A stretch of 64,000 bases of DNA from Monosporascus cannonballus (lineage: Eukaryota; Ascomycota; Sordariomycetes; Xylariales), in assembly GCA_004154925.1 (NCBI GenBank), contig QJNS01000262.1, forward strand, positions 43,520 through 107,519. The letters run 5' to 3'. Both the position numbers and the translations under genes were made by a program. The notes beneath the pieces were generated by a model. That model was not told the DNA's origin, ran no database searches, and saw only the letters and a list, made by a program, of their open reading frames with translations. Below, one piece after another: positions 12,361 to 22,899 of the stretch; the first letter of the stretch is position 1, and each line of letters opens with the position of its first letter.

Positions 12361-13964
12361 TTACTCGGGGAAGACTTTCCCAACGAACCTCAAGTTGGAC
12401 GGGTTTGAGGTGTCGACCGAGTACTCGAGAATCTCGTCGCTGGAAATCGCGTACAGCATGCCGTCCGCGGTCATAGAAATAGCAGTAAAATTTCGTGTGG
12501 GGCCCCCGGAGAAGTTAATCGTGTCGATGGAATTGAAACTCGACCCGTCGTAGTGACTGGCGCACAGCTCGCCGCCGTCGAGAAGCCCAACGTACAGGTA
12601 ATTCGACCAATCATTCCACATTGTGACGGCGAACTGCTGCTTCTTCGATGGGAGGGGTATCCCCTGGATCAGAACTCGTTGCTCGTCTAGAACCCGTTAG
12701 CTAGCCGGCCTGAAAACAGACAGTGTGTTTAGGAGGAGGGCCAGGCCCAGAGCCAGAAGAACTCACCGACGTCCCAACCCGCATCATAATTCGTCAGCTG
12801 CATCGGACCGGTAGTCACTGAATTCGCGAGACCCTGCGTGACGAGCTGCATGCGGTCGAGGAAAGTTCCCCGCCGCTGGGGGATAATAGCCAAGCTCGAG
12901 TTGTCGACCACAAAACTGCTCTTAACGGCCACGTTTGACGTTTTCCAGTGACTCGAGTTCGCGACCTTGATGGCACCGTCGGAAGGCCTCTGGTAGGCCA
13001 CGGTCCAGCTGCCCTGTTGGCCGTCTACCCAGGGACGTTGCCAGGCTGCGGCCAGTAAGCTGCCAGGGCGGGTTTCGAGCGACGCCTCGTCCAGCGGATC
13101 GACCTGCCAGCGATTCGATGGGTTACGTGCGTCGAAATGAGCCACTGATTTGATAAGGCTGGCAGGGTCTAGGAACCAGAGATGAATTTCGAATAAGCCC
13201 CGCCCTTCATCGTCTATCGCCGCGCTCGCCAGGGGAGTCCCGGAAACGGGATTCAGTGGTGATGTCGTCGGGGCGAAAAGGCTCGTAATATTTGTCGTCC
13301 CCCACGTGTTATTCTCCGAGTCCCATTCGCGGGCGACAAGGGCATTGTGGGCATCCTGGAAGAAGACGATCCTATGAATGAACCCATCAGGGTCCGTCCA
13401 GTTTGACGAGGTAAGCCTTGAAACGGGGAGGATGTCGATCCGGTCGTCCCCCCCGGTTGTGGAGTTTGTAGAGTTTGTAGAGTCTGTAGAGTCTTCATTT
13501 CCCGGTTCCGCACCCGCCGCATCTTTGTTCTCCACACCCTTGTTTGCCATCGCGCCACCAACTCCGCCAGCAATTGCCCCGATGATGATTATGAGCGCGA
13601 CTCCGAGTATTATATAGAAAGTAAGCGGTGCCATGCCGCATATCGTCCGCTTCGGCTCCTCCTTTTCGCCCGTCTCAAGGGACGACCCGGTCAGTCCAGG
13701 CTGGCTGCCCTGCAAATGGCCTAACTTGGCTGCATGGGCATCATACTCGCCGTAGGAGGCGGCATGAGCGTGTGACGACCTTGGTGGTACGCTGTGAGCA
13801 TAATGGCCATCCGCCGTCGGATAGTGACCAAGACCTCCAGCTGTGGGATGTTGGTAAGACTGACTATGCACGGTCTCCTTCTGAAATTGCTCGGGATCGA
13901 TGACCTCGGGTAGCTGGAACGAGTTCCGCACCTCAAGGGTGCTGTACGGCTCTGAATTGCTCAT
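12361..13964 (-). CDS. type II membrane protein with fucose-specific-lectin-like ectodomain
   Basis: This gene has two exons, 13964-12767 and 12686-12361 (80-nt intron), giving 507 aa. A first candidate acceptor at 12705 would bring in a stop at once, so the second AG at 12687 is used in this model. Residues 1-110 are a His/Gly/Ser-rich cytosolic tail. A single membrane segment lies at about 113-135 (the core is TFYIILGVALIIIIGAIAGG), with basic KR before it and no signal peptide, so the C-terminus should be outside. A Ser/Thr/Asn-rich linker with N-glycosylation sequons (about 155-170) leads to a roughly 330-aa region of repeated W/R-containing blades, such as AAWQRPWVDGQQGSWTVAYQ and LYVGLLDGGELCASHY. 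This is the pattern of the fungal fucose-specific lectin beta-propeller (AAL type). Sugar binding is inferred from the family only, and blade residues that bind fucose are not certain here. Confidence 0.75.
13457..13493 (-). repeat. 9-bp tandem repeat in the lectin-like gene
   Basis: The unit TTTGTAGAG (plus strand) is repeated about four times with small changes. On the coding strand it encodes the run DSTDSTNSTNSTT in the linker just outside the membrane. Being a multiple of three, changes in copy number would lengthen or shorten the linker, and the number of N-glycosylation sequons, without breaking the frame. Confidence 0.75.
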
Positions 13965-15479
13965 CGCGCTGGTCGATGCCGCCAGTTAACACACTGGCTC
14001 ACTCGCGACATGAGGCGGGGGAGGAGTAGAACGCGGAAAATGATAAGCAAAGAAGACGAAGGGGATGTGCTGCGTTGATCAGGCAGTAAGGAAAGCAGGC
14101 GGGCGAAGCAGGTGCGAATTCACCGGAGACAACCCTTGGTGCACCGCCGCGCGCTCTACCAGTCTTGGGGGGTTGATCCCCTGCGTATGGTGCGGAGCCA
14201 TGTTGTATTGAAGAATCCTTCGGTGCATCCATTACACGGGTTTCCCAATGAGAGACCCAGATTCGTTCGGAAGCGGGACTTGGTGCGTTACAGGGCCTGC
14301 GAGTGGACCATGATCCCAGCACCACGCTCACCATGAATTCATTGGGATCGAAGACCTCATCGGCTTTTCCTTCACCCACAAGCGCAGACGCCTAGCTGCT
14401 AAGCCTTACTGGCGAAGTGGAGGAGCTGCTGTGTACCACACGATACACAGTAATATCGACGAACTGACGCCTGGTCCATCGAGTATTCTTTTCTGGTCTT
14501 TGGCATGCAGCGAGGAGATCGTCACTTGCTAACCGTATGTCGAGACAAGTGCTTATCGTCAATTTACTAGTACCTTGGAACGGGGTTCGGACGTGCGACC
14601 CAAGATAAGTCACCCAGCGTGTGCGCTGCTTCGCCGGTATTAGGTAGGCCCACAATAAAACGAGTCGCTGAAATCTCTTCCGATTAGCGAATCGTACGAG
14701 CATTATCTCAGCTGGACGCCAGCTGGAGGCAAGGTGGAAATGCTATGTCTCAGCACTAAACGCATCCTTCTGCAGCCCGAGAGTGTCTCAAAGTTACAGT
14801 ATCCCAAACATGATCCGCAGATCACTCGCAACCAACGCTGTCAAGGGATCAAGACGGTCAATGTGTGCAGATGCCTTTATCAACGTCCTTAGAGCTAAAG
14901 TGCCGCCCCTAAGCGACAGGGCGGTAGCTATCTTCTAGATAGCCACAAGACGTCAACACCAACCATTTTTACCAACTGCTAAGCGGCGCACTGCCTGAAA
15001 CGGTGGACCTGAGTAGTTACCACTCCTGTTGATCGGCCTATTTTGGGATGATCAGTGGAATTTGAACCGCCCCATTAGAATTGTATACTGACACCTTAGG
15101 GCCTTCAATCGCATGCGCAGAATCTTGATAAATTCGTCTAACCAAGGCGCGACTACCGCTACAAAAGTATAAGCAGGGAAGATCCTCAATATCACGTGAT
15201 TCATGTATCTTACGTTTTGACAAAATTAGCTAACGAGGGCCTCCGGTAAGTGAAATAGCATGCAATAAGGGGTAGAACCGGGACACACCACATTGCCGCT
15301 AGATTGGCTTTGAACGAATTTATCGAAATTTTAAGGTAGTTCGGCCGCTCGTAATAGTCTGTCTGTGTTGGGCAAGCCTATTAATAGACTAACTCGTAAC
15401 TACTATGGTATCAGGCAAAATTTTTATCACACTGTCAGGTAGCAGTGGGTTGCGCTAGTAACCACGCCACCCAAATTAG
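13965..15479. other. upstream of lectin-like gene; transition to AT-rich block
   Basis: This contains the promoter side of the lectin-like gene and then non-coding DNA of decreasing GC content. An open frame of 126 codons on the minus strand (14379-13999) overlaps the likely 5' leader and resembles nothing I know. From about 15240 the sequence becomes progressively AT-rich, leading into the mutated repeat block. Confidence 0.45.
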
Positions 15480-15559
15480 GTGTAGCTTTTATATAGGTCA
15501 ACCATAGATATATACGAAAAATTGCAGCCCTTTTGCAATCTCTTATTCAAGCTCGAATC

Positions 15560-16730
15560 TAAAGCTATTAACGTATATCGCTATTTAACGCTACAAATAT
15601 AAAAGCTTTTGAAACTGTTTTCGAAATTTCTACTAAAATTCCTACCGAAACTCCTAAACTGAATAAACGCCCTAAGGATATCTATACAAAACACCTCACT
15701 ACTAAATAACGTATACGAACTCAAACTCTTCGTTTCGATAGCTATATAAGCTATAGACAGATCGAAAAAGTTACCGGTTATTCGAAGATGTAAATCCATT
15801 ACGCCTGTAAAACTGTTCAAGCCGTTCCGAAACCTTATATAGGCCGCCTTTACGATATAAGTAAACAGCAAAAAAATATTAATTAAATTTGTATATATTT
15901 TAAAGATTAACCGCCGAATAAGCTGGTTCGAACTGTTTTAACGGCTATTTATAGACGTTTTCGGGATGTATATTATTCGAGAAATTTTTCGCCGTTTCGA
16001 TTTTCGTCGTCGTATTGTCTGCTGCAAACTATTTTTATCCAATGCTAGTAAACAAAAATGGTTTAATTAGGCTTTTAAATACCTTAATTAAATCTTTAAA
16101 AACTGGTACCGGCTTATATAATCTAATAAAATATAAATGATAAGGAGGCATTATCGAAAATAATACGTAATACGTTATATAAGCGAAAAATAGGACAAAA
16201 CGTATATTATTAAAAGATATTAATATAAAAACGGTTAAATGTTTTAAGATTACTTTTTTAAAGCAATAAGCAAAGGGTTTAATATCTTTTAAAAAAAGAA
16301 TTAAGGCAAAATTAAGGCGAAAACATATTAAAAGCATACAATTCCCATAATTAACAGATAGCTTTAAATTAATAAGTGGTATTTTCATTATTACAATTTT
16401 ATATTTATACATAACGGCGCTTCGAGCTATATAATAAAAGTTTCGAAGCAAAAACCAATTAATCGTCATATTCCCGTTATAATCTGGCCTCCATATTTGC
16501 CCGATCTTAATATAATCGAAATCGTATAGAACTAGATAAAGGATTATATAAAAAACAAATAAGAGCTCCAAAAAAGCCTTTATACAATAATTTTCGCTAA
16601 TATGCTAATAAAATCTGAAAAACGGTCCTTAAAAAGGTTATTAAACTTATTAAAAAATATTCTTATACGTTATTAGGCTGTTATTAACGCTTAAAAGAGG
16701 TATATAAAATATTAAAGCGGTATACGTATT
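15560..16730 (+). mobile_element. Tc1/mariner-type transposase remnant (RIP-mutated)
   Basis: Plus-strand translation in shifting frames recovers the outline of a Tc1/mariner transposase. An N-terminal helix-turn-helix segment (YRQIEKVTGYSKM) is near 15740-15790. An arginine-rich second HTH part (REIFRRFDFRRRIV) lies around 15980-16020. The C-terminal catalytic motif IIWPPYLPDLNIIEIV, at about 16479-16526, matches the family PxYSPDLNPIE..W signature. The latter is followed at once by TAG codons at 16527 and 16533, where the family has tryptophans. The end (KRYIKY, near 16700) corresponds to the usual GGHTKY-type terminus. Many stops and frameshifts make it dead. I could not identify its terminal inverted repeats. 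An open frame on the opposite strand (16571-16035) is the antisense shadow. Confidence 0.7.
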
Positions 16731-17082
16731 AATACACACTTTCTTTATTTACACATTTTAAATTAGGCCTACCTCGAAAAACGAATTATTATTTTACAAC
16801 CCAATTCATTAACTACTTATATAAAAATAACTTTTTATAATAATTTATACTAAAAGCTTTATAATTATCATAAGATTTAAGGAAACCTTTTGCCATAATA
16901 TTAAGAGATTTTCTTTTAGCAGTTAATTCTATTCGCCGTTTTTTAAAACTATTTCTAAACTCTCATATATCCTATTACTTTATATAACGCTTATTAAGAT
17001 GCGTTATCTTAATTTTTTTTCTAAATACGGGCGTTAAAACTTTTATTTCGAAATCTTTTTTCGCGAAATTATAAAAATACAG

Positions 17083-17270
17083 CTCCTATAAGACTACGGC
17101 TGGTATTCGACCAGCTACAGATCTACGTACCAGTACAAATAACCATCTGGCAGCTAATAAAAACGCTAGATAGAAGTAACCTAATACACTTACTTCTTGG
17201 AATACGCTTTATAACTAATTGAAAATCACCTCACTCTAGCTTACAGCTGTCTATTATCTTACAAAAATTA
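17083..17270. other. island without RIP signature inside the AT-rich block
   Basis: About 190 bp here keep normal numbers of CA and TG dinucleotides and a higher GC content than the sequence on both sides. It begins near CTACGGCTGGTATTCGACC. It may be unique DNA lying between two separately mutated repeats, or a younger insertion. I see no coding potential. Confidence 0.5.
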
Positions 17271-18119
17271 ACACCTTAAACCCGTAATTTCTGTAGTTTA
17301 GAAATTAATAATTTTTCTAACCTTATTAATCAAGGTCCTAAAATTGCGTTTAATTTCATGTATATTATTTTTTAATTTTCTAAACTGGCGCTTTAGATTA
17401 TAGCTTTACTTCGAAGTAAAAAATACGTTTTGAAATTATGTTTAACGGTTTTTCTTCTTAGAGGTAACCGGCCGACAATTAATATCAATTACCCTTGAGT
17501 TCAATAAAACTTTTTTAAAGTCAAATAATATAACTTCCGTTTAAAAAAACCTTAACCGGATATTAAATAGAGTAAAAATCTTTAAAAAGTATAATAATAA
17601 GTATTAAAAAACTTTTGCTTTAAAATAAATGCGGATATATTATAAGATTATTACTTATAGATATTAACCTAATAATAATATTTTAATAAAAAATGTTCTA
17701 AGGTTTACTAATTATATTAAGTAAAAAAATGTAAAAATATATATATTAATTATACCTTATATACAGAATAAATATTATGAAAGAAATCAATATATAAATA
17801 ATATAGCCGTTCAAAATAAAAATACGTTATTTGTTTTTAATTTATATTTTTAACTATAAAATTTCGTATTATTATTATATATTTAACAAATAACTATATC
17901 TAAATATTATTGAATTTGAAATAATATCTTTATAAAAATCATAAATAATAATAACCTTTTGCCGTTTTCGTATATAGCTTTAAAAATAAATATCTAGGTC
18001 GTAAATTCGAACTTTTGTTACGATATAGAAAAACAAAAATCTAGCCATTACACTACTAAAAATAGAACGTTATCAGGTCGAATTTTAACCGCCTTATTCT
18101 GCCCTATATACCTATAAGG

Positions 18120-18720
18120 TGCTATTTAGGATTATAACAACTTTTTAACTTCGGCTTCTTTGCGTAAAATGTTTTCTAAAACTCTGCTCGTACTGGATTC
18201 GCCTTTCTGGACGCCGTTCTCGTTTAAATTAATAATATTTTTGTGCTTAACGTTTTTATTATCGATTTCGCGGTTTAAAAACTTATAAAAAGCTACAATT
18301 TTTTGTAATTCGTTTTTTTTAGTTCGAGAAATTTCGAAAACGCGTAAATCTTTAAATGATATATCGTTATTACGATATAAAAAACTATCGATCCAATATT
18401 TTCTTATACCAGTTATATTCTTACGAACTTTCAGGATATATAAAACAAAATTAAAAACTTTAGTTTTTGTTAGAAAATACTTAATAACTTTTCTGTTCTT
18501 AATTTATAAGATTAAAAGGCGTTTTTTGGAAAATATTAAACGTTATTACGTTTTTTAAGTTTTATAACGTTTCTGTTACTCTTATATATTTCGTATTAAA
18601 ATAATTTGATTAATATTTTATTTAAAGGTTGCGCGTTTTTTCGAAAGGCCGCTTTTTATATCCATTCCGGCTCGGGCTAATCGATATTCGCGACCGTAAT
18701 CCATATTCGAAATTTGAAAC
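18120..18720 (-). mobile_element. Fot1/pogo-type (DDE_1) transposase remnant, RIP-mutated
   Basis: Reading the minus strand leftwards from about 18540 gives a stretch recognisable as part of a fungal pogo-like transposase. In order it shows a CENP-B-like segment (IRKYWIDSFLYRNNDIS), the helix SRTKKNELQKIVAFYKFL, and then INLNENGVQKGESS. The family has an acidic catalytic residue in the motif IN.DENG; here the codon reads AAC (18222-18224), so the catalytic Asp has become Asn, as G-to-A mutation would do. Farther left (17300-18120) the frame is too damaged to follow. A tandem of stops and no clear terminal repeats mean the limits are approximate. Confidence 0.5.
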
Positions 18721-18769
18721 AATTCCGATAATAATTAGTTAAGTTGTTATTATTATAAAAAGGAAGGTG

Positions 18770-19165
18770 TTATTAGTTGTAGAACAGCTAAGGTGTACAA
18801 ATGGGGGGGTGTACATTAGTACGTACACCGCTCTAGGCTATATTTTCTGTTCTGTATAGCTTTAAATGTTAGTAATGAGAATCAGAAGTAAAGGGGCTAC
18901 TGCAAAGTACTAATCAAATGCGCTAATCCAAGGTAGGTTATTACTAGGTGGGTCTCCTAGCTAGAAGACCAATCGTGTAATAAAAATTACCCCTAACACC
19001 ATAGTAGCAACTTGGCAGTTCATTACCTCAGCTAGCTCAGGCCTCTCTGGCTCGTTTTCCCAATTTCTTCAAGGTTACTCAAGTACCGCTCCATAACGCT
19101 AAATATTAACCAATCAGATCCCAAATCCCCGTAACGAGCCAGCGAGGCCTGAGTTATAATTACGT
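18770..19165. other. second island of ordinary composition inside the AT-rich block
   Basis: About 400 bp with normal CA/TG content, a run of seven G at 18804-18810 and a short palindrome (GGTGTAC ... GTACACC, about 18810-18831). It is not coding. The right third holds a pair of inverted arms described separately. The contrast with the surrounding RIP-mutated DNA suggests that this piece was single copy when RIP acted, or arrived later. Confidence 0.55.
19035..19156. repeat. inverted-repeat pair, MITE-like
   Basis: Arms AGCTCAGGCCTCTCTGGCTC (from 19035) and GAGCCAGCGAGGCCTGAGTT (from 19135) are near-perfect inverted copies separated by about 80 bp. The two differ by a single base step in the middle (CTCTCTGG against CTCGCTGG). 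This is the layout of a short non-autonomous DNA element or of the terminus of a larger one. No target duplication is evident. Confidence 0.5.
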
Positions 19166-19246
19166 AAAAACGGCTTTATTTAATGCATTTACTTTTTTAA
19201 AAAAACAAAAATCCGTAATAACTTAATAATAATATATTTTTATAAA

Positions 19247-19262
19247 TATATATATATATATA
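19247..19262. repeat. (TA)n microsatellite
   Basis: Eight uninterrupted TA units at the start of the next AT-rich stretch. Confidence 0.8.
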
Positions 19263-20016
19263 TGATTACCTTAACCATGGCTTATTATTAATATTACGAT
19301 AATCCTAATTAGGATTTATTTATTATTTTTAACCCCTAACGCGTACAATAACTATAGCCCGAACCCGTTACGTTATTATCCTCCTTTTCAAAATACGATA
19401 AATCCGAATTCTTTTAATTTTACCGGGCCACGCCTTTAGAACAAAATATACGTATATATATTTTAAATTTCTGGCATTAACATAAAAAAATTAATATAAC
19501 GTTTAAAAATTTTATTTATAATTAGGTTCTATACGACGATTTAAGCCGAACTATAAATTCGATTATTCGGATTAACTAATTAATTAATATATTAAAAAAT
19601 AAATACGCAAACGATTATTAATATATAAAAGTTAATAAAAATTCTTAATTTTTGTTAATAAGGATTCCGTTACATATAAATATTATAATATATTATATGG
19701 AAAATTTATAATTTTCGCAAAAGGCCTTAAATTCCGCCGTTTGCTAAAAAAAATTATTATTTAAAATTAACGTAATTTATATTATTTTGGACGAAAATTA
19801 ACGCTTTATAAAAACGCTTATTTTTAACTAGTTTAAGTTTTTAAACCAGATAATTATATATTTAAGGAAAAAATAGTAATCGTATAATATAAAGCGGAAA
19901 ACTGAACGGTTTCGTAATAATAATAATCCAGATATTTTTTTATATATTTTTTATAATTATAATTATTATAATTAAAATAATTTCCAAAATTAACAGCATT
20001 TACTTACTTTACTTAC

Positions 20017-20449
20017 TGTTACGTTCAGAAGGGACTTCACTAGGCCCAAAGGAGGCCCAGGAAGTTGGAGACGCTCGGGATCTCCACCTTCCATCGGATA
20101 AACCTCGGGTCTCTGTCAATCTCCGGAAATACCAGGAAATTCGTAAACGACAGATATTATGGTTTTTTGAGATCCACAGAGATTATAAAAGATAAAAAAA
20201 ATAAGAAGGATATATAAAGTTTAGGTTTTTTATATAAATAATTATTTATTTAATTTTTCGTTTTTTAGTTATTAATTTAAGCTTTTAATTTAAAAATAAT
20301 TATATTATTTTTTAATTAAGGGAATTTTTTAAAATCTTTTTAACGAATAAATTATTAAATTATTTTTTATTTTATTATTATTTGCAAATTAAGATTTTTT
20401 TTCGGATATTATTTATATTTTTAAATAAATATATAATAAGTTTGTTATA
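20017..20449 (+). repeat. 5' LTR of the chromovirus
   Basis: It begins TGTTACGTTCAGAAGG and ends TTTGTTATA, where the original end was probably TTACA. It aligns over its full length with 26795-27228. The outer 150 bp are the least AT-rich part. Almost all differences from the other LTR are C/T or G/A transitions. Confidence 0.9.
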
Positions 20450-20879
20450 TTTTAATAATTATTTGATTTATAGCCGATAAATAATTTACTGCTTAGTTAG
20501 GATATAAATTTTTTTGAATTTAATATAAATAATAATATAGGACGATATTTAAAAAATAAATAATATATGTAATTTCCGTTATTAATTAATAAAATATTAT
20601 TAACAAGATTTAACGATTTACCCCTTATTAAGGAAGTTTTTTAATTAATTAATAATATAATTTCCTTTATAACGCGATTTTAAGGAAGTTTTTTTTCCTA
20701 GCCTTAATAATAATTTTCCCCGATTTCCTAAGATATTATTAAAATCTAGGAACCAAAGTAACAAGAGGTTAAGGAAAAAAAAGAATATGGGGCAGAAAAT
20801 TAAAGATCTTCTGTAAAAAAAAAATTAGGCGCTTTAAAAGCAGAAATCCAGACCTTAAAAAAAAGAGAATATACGATTA

Positions 20880-21900
20880 AAAGGAAAAAAACCAGTTTTT
20901 TCATAGTTTGGCTCCCTTAAAGGGCGAAGCCAAAGGGCTGGTTACTAACCTTTTCCATTGGACTTAAGGCGAATGTAAGCAAAAACCTTAACCCTGTTAT
21001 TGTTTGGCGCAAATCGGATACGAAAAAGAATTATTCCCCTTTCTGGCTATTATGGAATACCAGACGTTAAGGGTTATAAACTAATTTTCTTTAAGCCCTA
21101 TAACGGATTAAAGGACCTTAATGGATTTTTGGTTTAGGCCAGGCTTTACCTTAAGTTTTATAAAAATTTTTTGATAGAGGATTATTAAAAAGTAATGGCC
21201 ATTTTTTAATTTCTAATTGGATAAATGCGCTAATAATTCGAACTTATTTTAACGGATTATTTCGAAAAATACCTAAAGAAATTTTCGGATTTTATTAATT
21301 ATATTTTTAGTAATTATGGGAACTTTAAAAAAAGAATACGCATTTTATTTAGTAACCCTAATAAGGAATAAGATATTATTAAGTAATTTTATTTTTTTTA
21401 ATAGGTTAAGTTAGCTGCCGAATATACGATTAAATTTAATTGTTTGGTTATTATTTCAAATTTGTCCGAAAATATATTATTTTATCTTTATTATAATGGC
21501 CTGAAACTTTTAATTAAAAATAAGATATTTAAGGAATCAAAAAATGGATCCTTTACGGAATATACCGACAAGGTTATTATTGCCGACCGACGTATTTTTG
21601 ATCGATACTTTAAGAAAAAAAGGACCGATAAACGAAATAACGATAAAAGCTTTAGTAATTAAGCCAAAAAAATAAGAGCAAGCCTTAAAAAGAAATAAGT
21701 TCTGTTTCGAAGGAACCTAAGAAAAACAAATTTAAAGTAAAATGTTTTAATTATAACAAAAAAGGATATTTCAAAAATGAATATCGTTCCTTTGTTAAGA
21801 GAGATTTTAAAAAAGGAAGAATTCCTTAACCCCAGAAAAAAACCAAAGCGGCTGAACAAAAAACCGATAGTAAGGTAGAAAAAGAAAAAAAAAAGTTAAT
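20880..21900 (+). pseudogene. gag remnant with mutated CCHC zinc knuckle
   Basis: The sequence between the 5' LTR and pol reads as a hydrophilic, Lys/Asn-rich gag-like protein in broken frames. At 21738-21788 lies a nucleocapsid zinc-knuckle outline, KCFNYNKKGYFKNEYR. The spacing is that of the CX2CX4HX4C knuckle, but only the first Cys survives and the other three ligands read as Tyr. TGT/TGC to TAT/TAC and CAT/CAC to TAT/TAC are exactly the changes RIP makes. Stops are frequent. It is a dead gene. Confidence 0.7.
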
Positions 21901-22899
21901 ACGATTTCCTTTTAGCCAGAATTTATTATTGCCATAATTACTTAAAACCAGAACGATAACCTAAAATACGAAGATTATTTTATTTGCCAGAATTTTAAGG
22001 TTAGAGCTTATAAGTATTATCCCGGATAAACGGTTTCTAAGATAGTTATAGAGTTAGGATGTTAATATTATTTCGATTTTTAAAAGTATAAAATACATAT
22101 AAAGGACGGTTAATTTCGACCAAATATTAATAATTACAGATAGTTATTTTTAAAGCTTTACGAGTTCCCAAAATGCATTATTTATAGGAAAATACTATCG
22201 GTAAACTTTTACGACCTATTATATTTTACTGCTTATTATTAGGACGATTATTTCGTTTATTTTAAAGTTAAAGAAAATAATAACTTTTAGCCCAGATAGA
22301 ATAATAAGATTTTTACCGAACTAAATAATAAGTACCGATATATTGAAATTCTCCGATAACCAGAATATTTTAAGTTTTATTATTTATACCCCGAATTAAA
22401 ACGGAATCGAAAGGCTATATCGTAAGGATATTTATGTTACTTTCCGATATTTTGCATCTAATACGAGCTTTTAAATATGAGAATATTTCCTTCGGAGATT
22501 CCTTTCGTTAATCTTATGATTCGGAAAATGCGGAATAAAAGGATAAGTTAGGAAAAAAGCTTAATTTTGAAGTCTTAATGTAAATACGGCAAGAAAATAT
22601 AATTCCAGTATAAAAACGATTAATATACTAAATATACGATCCGAAAAATTCGCGAATAAAGATTTATTTAAATCGGAAATTATTAAAAATTAAAAAATTA
22701 TAAAGGCTTTCGAAAATAAGGTACCGAAAAACCTTAACCGATAAGACCTTATGCGAGGTAACGAAAAGAACGTGCAATCAAATTAAAATCCTTTTTTAAT
22801 ATAAAGGTAAGGTACTTAAGGCCATAATTAATTCTTAAGTAAAAAGTAATTTTATTTTTTTCGTAATAGCAAAAAAATATTAAATTTTTGGAAATATAA

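Noticed and set aside
13999..14379. 126-codon minus-strand frame upstream of the lectin-like gene
   Set aside because: It overlaps the probable leader and promoter of that gene and shows no recognisable protein features.
16035..16571. 178-codon minus-strand open frame
   Set aside because: It is the antisense of the mariner transposase remnant and open only because AT-rich mutated DNA has few stops in this frame.
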